A stretch of 64,000 nucleotides of DNA from CAVSMC01 sp963798655. Its GTDB lineage: Bacteria > Pseudomonadota > Gammaproteobacteria > Burkholderiales > Casimicrobiaceae. The stretch spans positions 372,001 to 436,000 of the forward strand of contig CAWCUH010000003.1 in the NCBI GenBank assembly GCA_963798655.1, written 5' to 3'. This document shows, piece by piece, positions 17,123 through 26,596 of this stretch (the stretch's first letter is position 1; each line of letters opens with the position of its first letter). A program made the translations under genes and the position numbers. The notes beneath the pieces were generated by a model that had not been told where the DNA came from, made no database searches, and saw only the letters and a program-made list of their open reading frames with translations.

Positions 17123-17141
17123 CGAGTTGCAGCGGGTAATC

Positions 17142-18245
17142 ATGGGCGAGCCTGCATTCACCGAAGCGGACCGCGTGTTCATGACGCGCGCGCTTGCGCT
17201 TGCCGAGCGCGGGCTCAACACGACGACGCCGAACCCGCGCGTCGGCTGCGTGATCGTCAAGGATGGCCGCGTGATCGGGGAAGGCTTTCACGAGCGCGCC
17301 GGGCTCGCGCACGCCGAAGCGAACGCGATCGCCGACGCGAAGGCGGCCGGTCGCGATCCGCGGGGCGCCACGCTGTATGTGACGCTCGAGCCGTGCAACC
17401 ACACCGGCCGCACGCCGCCGTGCACGAACGCGATCATCGCAGCCGGTATGGCACGGGTCGTCGCCGCGATGGCCGATCCGAATCCGGCCGCCGCGCACGG
17501 CGCGCAGCGCTTGCGCGCCGCCGGCATCACGGTGGATTTCGGCGTCGAAGAGGTCGCGGCGCGCGAGCTCAACGTGGGCTTCGTCTCGCGGATGACGCGC
17601 GGGCGGCCGTGGGTGCGCGTGAAGGTGGCGGCGAGCCTCGACGGCCGCACCGCGCTCGACAACGGACAGAGTCAGTGGATCACCGGCGACGCCGCGCGCG
17701 CCGATGGCCATCGCTTTCGCGCACGTGCATGCGCGGTGATGACGGCGATCCGCACGGTGCGCGTCGACGATCCGCAACTGACCGTGCGTGCGATCAACAC
17801 GCCGCGGCAGCCGCGGCGCATCGTTGTCGATGTGCGCGGCGAGACGCCGCCCAACGCGAAAGTGCTCTCCGGTGACGGCGCGATCATCGTGACCGCCGGG
17901 GCGCGCAATCGCGCGTGGCCGGCGAACGTCGAGGTGCTCGCGTTCCCCGACGCCAACGGCCGCGTCGACCTGATGCGCACGATGCGCGAGCTCGCGGCGC
18001 GCGGCATGAACGAGGTGCACGTGGAGGCCGGCCCGCGCTTCGTCGGCGCGCTCGTCGGGGACGGTCTGGTCGACGAATGGCTGCTGTATCTCGCGCCGTC
18101 GCTGATCGGCGATCCCGCGCGCGGAATGGTCGCACGGCGTGCGCCGATCACGGATCTCGCGTCGCGCCTGCAGATGGCGATCGCGAGCGTCGATCGTGTC
18201 GGCGACGATCTTCGCATCGTCGCGCGCGCGCGGGAGAGCGGCTGA
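17142..18245 (+). CDS. ribD: bifunctional diaminohydroxyphosphoribosylaminopyrimidine deaminase/reductase RibD
   Basis: A 367-residue enzyme of riboflavin synthesis, equal in length to E. coli RibD. The N-terminal cytidine-deaminase-like domain has the zinc motif HAEANAI (about 50) and PCNHTGRTPPCT (about 84-95). The C-terminal reductase domain starts near 150 with VRVKVAASLDGRTAL and carries WITGDAAR, DDPQLTVR and VEAGPRFVGALV near 290. The usual A-L/M-TGIGTV loop reads AVMTAIRTVRVDDPQ. The start was placed at 17142, the first ATG after palindrome copy 3. The stop overlaps the ribE start (TGATG), so the two are coupled. Confidence 0.95.
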   Translation: MGEPAFTEADRVFMTRALALAERGLNTTTPNPRVGCVIVKDGRVIGEGFHERAGLAHAEANAIADAKAAGRDPRGATLYVTLEPCNHTGRTPPCTNAIIAAGMARVVAAMADPNPAAAHGAQRLRAAGITVDFGVEEVAARELNVGFVSRMTRGRPWVRVKVAASLDGRTALDNGQSQWITGDAARADGHRFRARACAVMTAIRTVRVDDPQLTVRAINTPRQPRRIVVDVRGETPPNAKVLSGDGAIIVTAGARNRAWPANVEVLAFPDANGRVDLMRTMRELAARGMNEVHVEAGPRFVGALVGDGLVDEWLLYLAPSLIGDPARGMVARRAPITDLASRLQMAIASVDRVGDDLRIVARARESG

Positions 18246-18841
18246 TGTTCACCGGCATCGTGCAGGCGGTCGGGCGCATCGTGTCGGCGACGCCGCGCGG
18301 CGACGGCGTTCGCCTTGTCGTCGCTGCCGATCGGTTCGACGCCGACGACATCGCGATCGGCGACAGCATCGCGGTGAACGGCTGCTGCCTCACCGTCGTT
18401 GCGAGCGAGCACGCGGAGCTTGCGTTCGACGTGTCGGCGGAAACGTTGCGGTGCACGAGCGGGCTCGACGGAGCAGATGAAGTGAATCTCGAAAAGGCGC
18501 TGCGCCTCGCCGACCGGCTCGGCGGTCACCTGATGACGGGCCACGTCGACGGCATCGGCACCGTCGCCGCGTTCGAGGCGGTCGGTGCTGCCGATCAATC
18601 GAGCTGGCGCCTCGACATCGACGCGCCGCGCGAGCTCGCGCGCTTCATCGCGCCGAAGGGCTCGATCGGCGTGCAGGGCGTGAGCCTTACCGTCAACGGC
18701 GTCGACGGTACGCGCTTTCACGTGAACCTGATCCCGCATACACTGGACGTGACGACGCTGCGCACGCTCGAGCCCGGCTCGCGCGTCAATCTGGAAGTCG
18801 ACCTCGTCGCCCGCTACGTCGCGCGGCTGCACGAAGCGTAA
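18245..18841 (+). CDS. ribE: riboflavin synthase alpha chain
   Basis: Riboflavin synthase dismutates two 6,7-dimethyl-8-ribityllumazines to riboflavin. The 198-residue protein shows the two-fold repeat of the family. The first barrel begins MFTGIVQAVGRI and contains GDSIAVNGCCLTVV. The second contains GGHLMTGHVDGIGTV and GSIGVQGVSLTVNGVD, with NLIPHTL-TTL near 165. It is coupled to ribD by a one-base overlap. ribH, which makes its substrate, is 22 kb away in the second riboflavin cluster. The symbol ribE is also used for ribH in other species. Confidence 0.95.
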   Translation: MFTGIVQAVGRIVSATPRGDGVRLVVAADRFDADDIAIGDSIAVNGCCLTVVASEHAELAFDVSAETLRCTSGLDGADEVNLEKALRLADRLGGHLMTGHVDGIGTVAAFEAVGAADQSSWRLDIDAPRELARFIAPKGSIGVQGVSLTVNGVDGTRFHVNLIPHTLDVTTLRTLEPGSRVNLEVDLVARYVARLHEA

Positions 18842-18885
18842 TTGCGCGCCGCCGGCCTCCGGCCGAAGCGCACACAGGAGGACAC

Positions 18886-20394
18886 ATGGATCTCACCACG
18901 CTGCAACGGCTGCCGCTGTGGATCGGCGGTCGCGCGGTCGCCGCGCAAACCACGCGCTACGGCGAAGTGACGAACCCGGCGACCGGCGAAGTCGTTCGCC
19001 ACGTGCCGTTCGCGAACGCGGCCGACGTCGACGCGGCCGTGAAGGCGGCAAGCGAAGCGTTTCCGGCGTGGCGCGCGGCGCCGCCGCTTCGGCGCGCCCG
19101 CGTGCTGATGCGCTTTCGCGAGCTGCTCGACGCGCACAAGAAGGACATCGCGAAGATCGTGACCGAGGAGCATGGCAAGACGCTCGCCGACGCCGAAGGC
19201 TCGGTCACGCGCGGGCTCGAGGTCGTCGAGTTCGCGACCGGCATCCCTCATCTGCTCAAGGGCGAATACAGCGAGAACGTCGGCTCCAACGTTGACGCGT
19301 ATTCGATCCGCCAGCCGGTCGGCGTGTGCGCAGGCATCACGCCGTTCAACTTTCCGGCGATGGTCCCGATGTGGATGTTCCCGGTCGCGATCGCCTGCGG
19401 CAACACGTTCATCCTGAAGCCGTCGGAGCGCGATCCGACGACGTCGCTGCGCCTGGCCGAGCTGCTCGCCGAAGCGGGCTTGCCGGACGGCGTGTTCAAT
19501 GTCGTCCACGGCGACAAGGAAGCGGTCGACGCGATTCTTGCGCATCCCGCAATCAAGGCGGTTTCGTTCGTCGGGTCGACGCCGATCGCGAAGTACATCT
19601 ACGAGACGGGCGCTGCGAACGGCAAGCGCGTGCAGGCACTGGGCGGCGCCAAGAATCACGCGATCGTGATGCCGGACGCGGACATGACGTTCGCGGCGGA
19701 GGCGATCATCGGCGCGGCGTACGGCTCGGCCGGCGAGCGCTGCATGGCGGTGTCCGCGGTGGTCGCCGTCGGCGACGCGGCAGACACGATCCGCGACCGG
19801 CTCGCCGAGCGCGCGAAGCGCATCCGCACGGGGCCGGGTCACGTCGCCGACATCGACATGGGACCGGTGATCACGTGCGCGGCGCGCGATCGCATCACGG
19901 GTCTGATCGACAAGGGGGTCGCTGAGGGCGCGACGCTCGTCGTCGATGGCCGCAAGCCGGCGATCGCCGGCCACGAGTCGGGCTTCTTCGTCGGGCCGAC
20001 GCTGTTCGATCGCGTCACGCCGCAGATGACGATCTACCGCGAGGAGATCTTCGGCCCCGTGCTGATCATCGTGCGCGCTGATTCTCTCGCCGAAGCGATC
20101 GAGCTGATCAATGCGAATCCGTACGCGAATGGCGCCGCGCTGTTCACGCGCTCCGGTCACGCCGCCCGCCGGTTCCAGGAGGACGTCGAGATCGGCATGG
20201 TGGGCATCAACGTGCCGATCCCGGTGCCGATGGCGTTCTATTCGTTCGGCGGTTGGCGCAACTCGCTGTTCGGCGACTTGCATGTACACGGCATGGACGG
20301 CGTGCGCTTCTATACGCGCGGCAAGGCCGTTACCGCGCGGTGGCCTGACGACGGCAGCGCCGCGCCCGGCTTTCATATGCCGGTCATGGGGTGA
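18886..20394 (+). CDS. mmsA: CoA-acylating methylmalonate-semialdehyde dehydrogenase
   Basis: A 502-residue aldehyde dehydrogenase of the MmsA type, which oxidises methylmalonate semialdehyde (valine, myo-inositol and thymine breakdown) and forms propionyl- or acetyl-CoA. Motifs are VTNPATGEV-like TNPATGEVVRHVPFA, EEHGKTLADAEGSVTRGLEVVEF, GVCAGITPFNFPAMVPMWMFP, KPSERDPTTSLRLAELL, and the catalytic cysteine in GSAGERCMAVS (Cys286). Ending with FTRSGHAARRFQE and GRWPDDG-like ARWPDDGSA is typical. A strong RBS (AGGAGG) precedes the ATG. No other valine-pathway gene is adjacent. Confidence 0.93.
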   Translation: MDLTTLQRLPLWIGGRAVAAQTTRYGEVTNPATGEVVRHVPFANAADVDAAVKAASEAFPAWRAAPPLRRARVLMRFRELLDAHKKDIAKIVTEEHGKTLADAEGSVTRGLEVVEFATGIPHLLKGEYSENVGSNVDAYSIRQPVGVCAGITPFNFPAMVPMWMFPVAIACGNTFILKPSERDPTTSLRLAELLAEAGLPDGVFNVVHGDKEAVDAILAHPAIKAVSFVGSTPIAKYIYETGAANGKRVQALGGAKNHAIVMPDADMTFAAEAIIGAAYGSAGERCMAVSAVVAVGDAADTIRDRLAERAKRIRTGPGHVADIDMGPVITCAARDRITGLIDKGVAEGATLVVDGRKPAIAGHESGFFVGPTLFDRVTPQMTIYREEIFGPVLIIVRADSLAEAIELINANPYANGAALFTRSGHAARRFQEDVEIGMVGINVPIPVPMAFYSFGGWRNSLFGDLHVHGMDGVRFYTRGKAVTARWPDDGSAAPGFHMPVMG

Positions 20395-20396
20395 CG

Positions 20397-20455
20397 CGAG
20401 CGGCAAGCAGGGGTCCCCAGTCGCGCGGAGCGACTTGGGGATGCGCGCAAACGCG
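20397..20455. repeat. dispersed palindrome family B, copy 1
   Basis: GAGCGGCAAGCAGGGG is followed by a hairpin of CCCCAGTCG (20415-20423) with CGACTTGGGG (20431-20440), one base bulged, then ATGCGCGCAA. Close copies flank palindrome A copy 5 near 51.6 kb. It follows the mmsA stop, in the gap between the convergent mmsA and tonB-like genes. Confidence 0.75.
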
Positions 20456-20539
20456 AGTCGGCACCGGAGGCCGACCGCTCGCCATGACAATCAGCGCAGG
20501 CAGCGCGGAAGGCCGAGCCCGCGAAGCAACCGGCGTTGC

Positions 20540-21319
20540 CTATTGCGGCGCGCTCGCCACGGCCGCCTTCGCCGGCGGCAGCACGAACTCGAACTCGAGC
20601 GCGATCGGGTAACGGATCAACGCGTCTCCGTCCTCGGACGCCGGCGCGAACTGCGCCGCGTTGACGGCGCTGATCGCTGCCTGCGCAAATTCGTCATCGC
20701 CCTCGACGACCTTGATCTCTTCGATCTTCGCGGTTTCATCGACGACGACCCACAGCAGGACGGTGCCCTCCCGTCCGGCGTCGCGCGCACCGGCGGGGTA
20801 GTGCGCCTCGATGTCGCCCCGGATGCGCACCGGCCACGCGACTTCGGCCGGAAACGGGTGCTCGGCACGCTGCAGCTCATCGCTCAGGCGCGCCATCGCG
20901 ACCAGCGGTTGTGCACGTATGCCTATGTCGAGCGGAACACCGACGCGCGCCGGCGGATGCGCGGCAGACGCACGCGGCCATTCGGGGGAAGCGAACGCAG
21001 CGAGCGGCAGCGGCGCCGAATGAGCGAGCGGAATGGCCACGAAAGGCACGTCGGCCGGCGCCGACGATGCCACGTCATGCGAAGCGACCAGCGCGACCTG
21101 CAACGGCAGCGGGCTCAACGGATCCGAGCCCGATACACCGCCGTTGCCGATGATGGGCGCCACGAGCAGCCCGCCATGGACCAAAGCCGATGCGGCAAGT
21201 GCCCACGGCAGTGTTGCGCGCGGCAGCGCGCGGAGCGACGCGCGGAGTGCCGCGCCCGCCGCTCCGACGTTGGCCGTTTCGCGCGCCGTCCTACCTATTC
21301 TCCGTTCAGCAGCCGCCAC
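20540..21319 (-). CDS. TonB-like energy transducer protein
   Basis: The C-terminal domain (about residues 185-255) matches the TonB fold: HYPAGARDAGREGTVLLWVVVDE, then AAISAVNAAQFAPA. One N-terminal membrane helix (about residues 30-52, LPWALAASALVHGG) and a Pro/Ala/Ser periplasmic linker precede it. TonB couples the proton-motive force via ExbBD to outer-membrane receptors; no exbBD is near. It follows pilY1 with a short overlap, so it may be the last gene of the pilin operon. The start is uncertain: no ATG fits, and GTG at 21319 (25 bases inside pilY1, preceded by GGAAG) gives 259 residues. A shorter CTG start is possible. Confidence 0.78.
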   Translation of the reverse strand: MAAAERRIGRTARETANVGAAGAALRASLRALPRATLPWALAASALVHGGLLVAPIIGNGGVSGSDPLSPLPLQVALVASHDVASSAPADVPFVAIPLAHSAPLPLAAFASPEWPRASAAHPPARVGVPLDIGIRAQPLVAMARLSDELQRAEHPFPAEVAWPVRIRGDIEAHYPAGARDAGREGTVLLWVVVDETAKIEEIKVVEGDDEFAQAAISAVNAAQFAPASEDGDALIRYPIALEFEFVLPPAKAAVASAPQ

Positions 21320-24300
21320 GACAGTCGGCTTCCGACACCGGTCACGAGGTTTCTGAAGTCCTGGCTCTTGTTCTTCACGTCTTCCGACGAGAAGCTGCCC
21401 TTCAGGTCGCCCTGCGTTCCGTCGGGGTTCGTCGGCGCATAGATCGTGGGATCGAGAGCTCCATTCGGATAGGGCACACCTTTCACGATCGTCTTCGTGT
21501 CGTCCATGATCACCGACTGCGCGGTCTTGAAGTCGCGCGCATACGCGGTTGCCGGAAGCGCGATGACGCAAGGATCGTTCTGGCTCTGCGTGCCGATGTA
21601 CACGACGATGTTGTCGTCGGCCTTGACGTCGACGACGACACGCTCGGCGCCCGGCATCGCCGAAGGCAGATCGTCGAACCAGCCGTTCGGCGCGCCGCCG
21701 GCGATCGCGCTGACGCCGTCGCCGTTGATTGGCTGCAGCATCGTGCGGTCGATCGGAAGTCCCGCCGTCTGCATGTTCGTGAGCGTGCCGTCGCGGATCG
21801 CGTACATCGTCTGCTGCTGCGGCGGGTTCGGGATCGTGAGGTCGTCCTGGTGCAGCAGCTGGCCGGTGCCGATGAACACGTAGCGGTCGATGCCGTTGTT
21901 CAGGTCGATCTCGATCTGCGGCGCCGTCGTGATCGGCTGCGGCGCGCCTCCGGAGTCGAACAGCTTCGCGAAGAGCACCGGCGCCGCGGCCTTGTACGAG
22001 TCGGTCGTCGAGACGTCAATGCGCCAGAAGTTGCCGAACAGGTCGCCGCCGTAGATCTGCTCGGCGATCTGGTTGCTCCGGTCCTTCACGAACGCGTGGG
22101 TCTGAGCGAGTCCGCTCGGATTGGCGCCGCTGCCCGCCGTCGTCGTGAACGTCGAGAGCTTCGCTCCTGTCTTCGCGTCGAGCACGAAGATCTTGCCGAG
22201 GCCGCTCACGTTGTTGTAGCCGGCGGTGACGAGCACGACCCAGCGACCCTTCGGATACCCGGAGTCGCGCACCTTGACGATGACCGGACGCCCGTACGTG
22301 TATCTGATGTCCGGGTCGGTCCACTCCCACATCACCTTCGCCGAGGCGGCGGTTTCGTCGGCGGCGGCCGGATCGGTCAGGTCGAGCGCGTAATAGCTGT
22401 TGCCGCCCTTGCCGAGGCCGCCGACGACGATCGTGTGCCAGTCGCCGCCACCATTGGTGAAGTCGATGTCGGCGACACGCGGCGTCGAGTCGACGTAGAA
22501 GTGGTGGTGATAGATCGGTACGCCGCCGTCCTGGTACGTCAGCGCCTGCAACGCGGTGACGTCCTCGGTGCCTACGTTGCCGGCGACGCCGCGGAACAGC
22601 GCCTTCGGGATATAGGCGAACACTTCGTCGCCCGTGGCCGAGTCGAACACGTGCACCATGCCGTCGTTGGACGCGCCGACGACACGCTTGCTTCGCGCGC
22701 CCCAGGCCGCCTTGTAACCCGAATAGCCGGGATCGGTGAGGTCGCTGTACGGCTTGTTCGCGGGTCCGACATACGCCGCCTGCGCGTTGCTGATATCGCC
22801 GAGCGGACCGAAACGCTGCCTGAACTGCCCGATGCCGATTCCCTCGATCGTGACCGTCGTCGGGCCGGGCAGCGTGAACGTGTTGCCGCCGCGCAAGTAC
22901 GCGACCATCTTCTGCTGCGTCGTCGGATCGGGACTGAGCGACGCGAGCTGTGCCGCCGACAGCTTGTTGTGCAGGAACGGCACGCCGGCGAGCGTCGCGC
23001 TGTTCATCGTCACGATGCGCCGGTTGGTGAACCACGGCTCCGCTTGCCCGGTCGCGACAGGATCGAGCTGCGCTTTCAGCCGCGCGGACGCCTGCCACGC
23101 AGTTCCGATTTCGCTTCCGTCGCTTGGGTCGAGCGTGATCTTGAGCAGGTCGCCGGCCCAACCCGGCTCGACCGTGACCTCGTAGATCGAGCTGTTCGCG
23201 GCGGTGAGGATCTGGCTCTCGAAGACGCTGCCGACGCGCGACTTCCGCTGGTTCTGGATGCCGGCGAGGATGTTCGCGATCCCGTACGAAACCTCGAGCG
23301 GCGACGTCGCGTACACGAACTTGCCGCGCGAGTTGATCGCCGCATGCCACAAGTCGTCGATCGCGCTCGGGCCGCCGGAGGGATTGCCCGGCGGATTCGT
23401 CGGCACCCACGGATTCGGCGTCGTCGCCGTCCAGTTCTTCGTGCCCGCCATCACGGCGGCCATCGCCGCGGTCTGGTTCGTCGCGTCGAGCACGGCTTCC
23501 GAGCCGAACGAGATCGCATTGAAGTTCACGTGCTGCCACCACGCGATGTCCTTCGTGTAGTCCTTGTCGTTCGGGTCCTTGCCCGACGATGCGGGAACGT
23601 CGTTCTTCATCGCGGGTCGCAGATCGCGCGCCCAGTAGTACGACGCGATGTCGGCGAGCGAGTCGGAGACCGCAGGCAGGCCGGACTCGGCGAAAGGCTT
23701 CATCCACGGGCCGCCGATGCCGGCGCGCAGGTTCGGCATCACGTTATCCGTCCCGACGTCGGGAATGCTCGCCATCGACAGCGAGCCGGGAATGGTGGCG
23801 TCGGCATTGCCGGCGACCATCGGCTTCCCGACCTGGTTGGTGAAGCCGTCGGTGAACAGGATGTGGTAGTTCGACTGGCAGCTCAGCTTGATCGGGTCCT
23901 GTGCTCCGCCGGGCAACGCATTCACCGTCGCTGGCAGGCCACCGGCGCCGCCGGTCTCGAACAGGTTGCCGATGCGCAGCATCGCGGACGCCGTCGGCGT
24001 CTTTCCCGTCGTCGGCGCGACGCTCTTCAGCGCCGTGTACCACTTGTCGCGCTGCTGGCCGAGGCCGAGCACCCAGTCGTCGACGTCGGTCCACGTGATC
24101 GCGCCGCCGGCACCGTATGGCGCCGGTTCCGGCCCGAGGACGTGAAAGCCGACGCGGTACGTGTCGTCGAGATACGAGAAGGCGATCGACGACGTTGTCT
24201 TCGTCGCGAGGATGCGCGTGCGGTAATACGCGTACCAGTTCGCGTAGTTGACGATCTCCTGCGCGTAGCTGCGCGTCATCGGCTGCCCGGTGACCTGGTC

Positions 24301-25959
24301 GACGTAGTTGTACGTGCGCCCGACGACGAGATCGGTGCGGTGGAACTGACCGTACTGGACGTTCTTGTACGTGAGGAAGTCGTTCTTCGTCTGGCAGACG
24401 CCCGTGCCGAAGCCGCGCCACTGACCGTTCACCGTTCCGTCGGTCGCGTTGCAGAACTGCACCGAGTCGATCGAGTAGTAGTGGCGCGGGATCTGAACCG
24501 GGTTGGTGACGCCCGGGCAGCCGCCGGACGTCGCGGCGAGATTGAACTTGCCGAGCTGGCCGAGCCCGGCGTTGGCCGGGTACACGTCGGCCGGATAGCT
24601 GCCCGGATTGCCGGCGAGGTTCGCCGGGTACTTGAACGGTCCGGCGACGCCGCCGACCGCGTAGGTCTGGTTGTTGTGACGGCACACTTCGCCGTTGCCG
24701 TTCGCGTCGGAGAGCAGCGTCGTCGCCGTGTAGACGCCGGCCGCCGGGTCCCACATGACGCTGCTGCACGCCGCTGAAGCCGCCGGCCCGCCGTAGATGG
24801 GATTGCCGGCGCTGCAGCCATTGGGAGACTGCGGCTGGTCGGGGCATTCGGCGGGGTCGCCGCCGAGCACGCCGTACGGCCCGTTGCACGCGACGCCGGT
24901 CTTGATGCTGCACTTGCCGCCGGCCGGCTGATAGTCGGCGTTGCACTTGCACGAGTTGCATTCCGGGATGTTGCCGGTGCCCGGCGAGTTGCCGTCGGAA
25001 CCGCCGACGTTCGGCTTGCAATAGTTGGCGGGGTCGGTCGTGCCGAGCAGCACGTTCTTGCACGCGGCCGGCGTGAAGTTGCGGTTCAAGACGATCGGAT
25101 TGCACGTTTTCGCGTTCTGGTTGCACTTTTGCGGGACCATCGGGCACGGCAGCCCGCCGCACGTCGGTATGCCGGCGCCGGTGCAGCCGACGATCACGCC
25201 GTTTCGCGGCCACTTCGGCGACGTCGTGTCGCACCAGATCGTCTTGAACGTGATCGTGCGATAGAAATACTGCGTGCCCCATGTCGCGCCCGCCGACGCC
25301 TGGTACGGGTAGTTGTAGTCGTCCGCAACCGCGGGCGCGCCGCTCGCGACGGACGCGTCGTACTTGGTGCCGTTGATCCGGCACCAGTCGCCGGTGCCAC
25401 CCATGTATTCGCCGTTCGCGTCGCCGAACGCCACGTTGGGCGGCCAGTCGGTGTTGCAGTAGAGCAGCACATTGACCTTGCTGGTCAGGTTGTCCTGCGT
25501 CGCCGGCGTCAGGAACGGATCGCGCTGGACCTTGGCGAAATTCGCCTGATTGCCCTGGGCATCGGTGACGACGCCGACGTTGAACGTCATCGGGTTGCCG
25601 TCGTACGCCTTCGGCGGCGTGTAGTTGATATTGGTGTCGTAGGCGAGACGGTTGAAGTCCGCCGCGAGCACCGGCGGCCAATAGAAGCTGCTGTTGAAGA
25701 TTGGGATCGCGCTGCACGCGGCGATGTTGTTGCCGCTGCGGCAGTAGTTGCCGACGACGAAGTCGGGCAGGTACGCGTAGTTCATGCTGCCGGAGTCGTC
25801 GACGGTGTAGACGATGTTCGGCTTCGCCGCGACCTTCGCGCCGATCGGCGCGTCGGCCAGCGAGGTGGCGGCGAAGGCGGACTGCATCATGCCGCTGAGG
25901 GTCATCGACCAGCAGACGATCAGGACCAGCGCGGTGCGCCAAGGCGATCTTTTTTTCAT
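21295..25959 (-). CDS. pilY1: type IV pilus tip/assembly protein PilY1
   Basis: A 1554-residue secreted protein with signal peptide 1-30 (ending SAFA). A von Willebrand A-like MIDAS motif, DDSGSMN, lies at 54-60. Its C-terminal third carries the PilY1 beta-propeller signatures: VVGASNDGMVHVFDSATGDEVFAYIPKAL-type segment, YYALDLTDP, WEWTDPDIRYTYGRPVIV and EQIYGGDLFGNFWRID. PilY1 promotes pilus extension and surface adhesion or mechanosensing. The protein is several hundred residues longer than P. aeruginosa PilY1. A Cys-rich, Gly/Pro/Asn-rich insertion at about 240-480 contains many cysteines (CTGAGIPTCGGLPCP, CNSCKCN). It is the penultimate gene of the operon, 28 bases after pilX. Confidence 0.93.
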   Translation of the reverse strand: MKKRSPWRTALVLIVCWSMTLSGMMQSAFAATSLADAPIGAKVAAKPNIVYTVDDSGSMNYAYLPDFVVGNYCRSGNNIAACSAIPIFNSSFYWPPVLAADFNRLAYDTNINYTPPKAYDGNPMTFNVGVVTDAQGNQANFAKVQRDPFLTPATQDNLTSKVNVLLYCNTDWPPNVAFGDANGEYMGGTGDWCRINGTKYDASVASGAPAVADDYNYPYQASAGATWGTQYFYRTITFKTIWCDTTSPKWPRNGVIVGCTGAGIPTCGGLPCPMVPQKCNQNAKTCNPIVLNRNFTPAACKNVLLGTTDPANYCKPNVGGSDGNSPGTGNIPECNSCKCNADYQPAGGKCSIKTGVACNGPYGVLGGDPAECPDQPQSPNGCSAGNPIYGGPAASAACSSVMWDPAAGVYTATTLLSDANGNGEVCRHNNQTYAVGGVAGPFKYPANLAGNPGSYPADVYPANAGLGQLGKFNLAATSGGCPGVTNPVQIPRHYYSIDSVQFCNATDGTVNGQWRGFGTGVCQTKNDFLTYKNVQYGQFHRTDLVVGRTYNYVDQVTGQPMTRSYAQEIVNYANWYAYYRTRILATKTTSSIAFSYLDDTYRVGFHVLGPEPAPYGAGGAITWTDVDDWVLGLGQQRDKWYTALKSVAPTTGKTPTASAMLRIGNLFETGGAGGLPATVNALPGGAQDPIKLSCQSNYHILFTDGFTNQVGKPMVAGNADATIPGSLSMASIPDVGTDNVMPNLRAGIGGPWMKPFAESGLPAVSDSLADIASYYWARDLRPAMKNDVPASSGKDPNDKDYTKDIAWWQHVNFNAISFGSEAVLDATNQTAAMAAVMAGTKNWTATTPNPWVPTNPPGNPSGGPSAIDDLWHAAINSRGKFVYATSPLEVSYGIANILAGIQNQRKSRVGSVFESQILTAANSSIYEVTVEPGWAGDLLKITLDPSDGSEIGTAWQASARLKAQLDPVATGQAEPWFTNRRIVTMNSATLAGVPFLHNKLSAAQLASLSPDPTTQQKMVAYLRGGNTFTLPGPTTVTIEGIGIGQFRQRFGPLGDISNAQAAYVGPANKPYSDLTDPGYSGYKAAWGARSKRVVGASNDGMVHVFDSATGDEVFAYIPKALFRGVAGNVGTEDVTALQALTYQDGGVPIYHHHFYVDSTPRVADIDFTNGGGDWHTIVVGGLGKGGNSYYALDLTDPAAADETAASAKVMWEWTDPDIRYTYGRPVIVKVRDSGYPKGRWVVLVTAGYNNVSGLGKIFVLDAKTGAKLSTFTTTAGSGANPSGLAQTHAFVKDRSNQIAEQIYGGDLFGNFWRIDVSTTDSYKAAAPVLFAKLFDSGGAPQPITTAPQIEIDLNNGIDRYVFIGTGQLLHQDDLTIPNPPQQQTMYAIRDGTLTNMQTAGLPIDRTMLQPINGDGVSAIAGGAPNGWFDDLPSAMPGAERVVVDVKADDNIVVYIGTQSQNDPCVIALPATAYARDFKTAQSVIMDDTKTIVKGVPYPNGALDPTIYAPTNPDGTQGDLKGSFSSEDVKNKSQDFRNLVTGVGSRLSWRLLNGE

Positions 25960-25987
25960 GGAAGCTCTCCCTGAGCTTTCTCTCGCA

Positions 25988-26596
25988 TCAGCGCAGCAAT
26001 GTCTGCGCGTACGTCACGGCATTGGTGTTGGGCCAGTCGACCCGGATCGTGACGCGATAATGTGGAATCGGCGGAAGCGGCGGCGGATCGAACTTGTTGT
26101 CGGTCCCCGCCTTGGAAACCTTCGGCGGCATCAGGTCGCAATTGGCGATGGTCGGTGCACCGGGCGCAATGCAGACGCGCTCGATGATGGATCGCACCTC
26201 GAGGAGCGTCGTCGGATCGGTCTCGTGCCCGAACGCGCCGTCGTAGAGCGCCGGCGGATAGGCCCCCGTGAGGATCGCGGGAAGGCCGTTCGGATGCTCG
26301 CCCGGCTGGAGCGTCGCGTAATAGCGATTGGCCGGGTCGTCGGCGTACAGGTTCGCGATCAGCTTCGACTTGTAGATCGCATCGACGGCCGTCTCGATCG
26401 CATGATTCACCGGCGCGACCGATGCCTGGCGGAACGCGAGGTTGCCGAACACGCCGACGCCGGTGTCGACCGAGCGCATCAAGCCGATGCCCGCGAGGCT
26501 CAGGACGACCATCGCAATCAGCGCGATGAACAGCACGACGCCGCGTTCGCGGCGGAACGAGGCGACCGAAACAACGGTATGGCGGACGCGGGTCAT
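25988..26596 (-). CDS. pilX: type IV pilus minor pilin PilX-like
   Basis: A 202-residue protein with an N-terminal hydrophobic helix, RGVVLFIALIAMVVLSLAGI (about 18-37), matching the PilX N-terminal domain (RGxxLLxALxxLxxLxxxA). It lacks the class Glu5 prepilin signature, as usual for this family. The rest is a globular periplasmic domain with YPPALYDGAFG and a two-cysteine segment (CIAPGAPTIANC). Minor pilins of this type prime pilus assembly and carry PilY1. The start overlaps the pilW stop (ATGA). Confidence 0.85.
   Translation of the reverse strand: MTRVRHTVVSVASFRRERGVVLFIALIAMVVLSLAGIGLMRSVDTGVGVFGNLAFRQASVAPVNHAIETAVDAIYKSKLIANLYADDPANRYYATLQPGEHPNGLPAILTGAYPPALYDGAFGHETDPTTLLEVRSIIERVCIAPGAPTIANCDLMPPKVSKAGTDNKFDPPPLPPIPHYRVTIRVDWPNTNAVTYAQTLLR

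Noticed and set aside
21190..24777. 1195-codon forward open frame antisense to pilY1
   Set aside because: It lies over a clear PilY1 coding sequence and has low-complexity R/V/D-rich composition.
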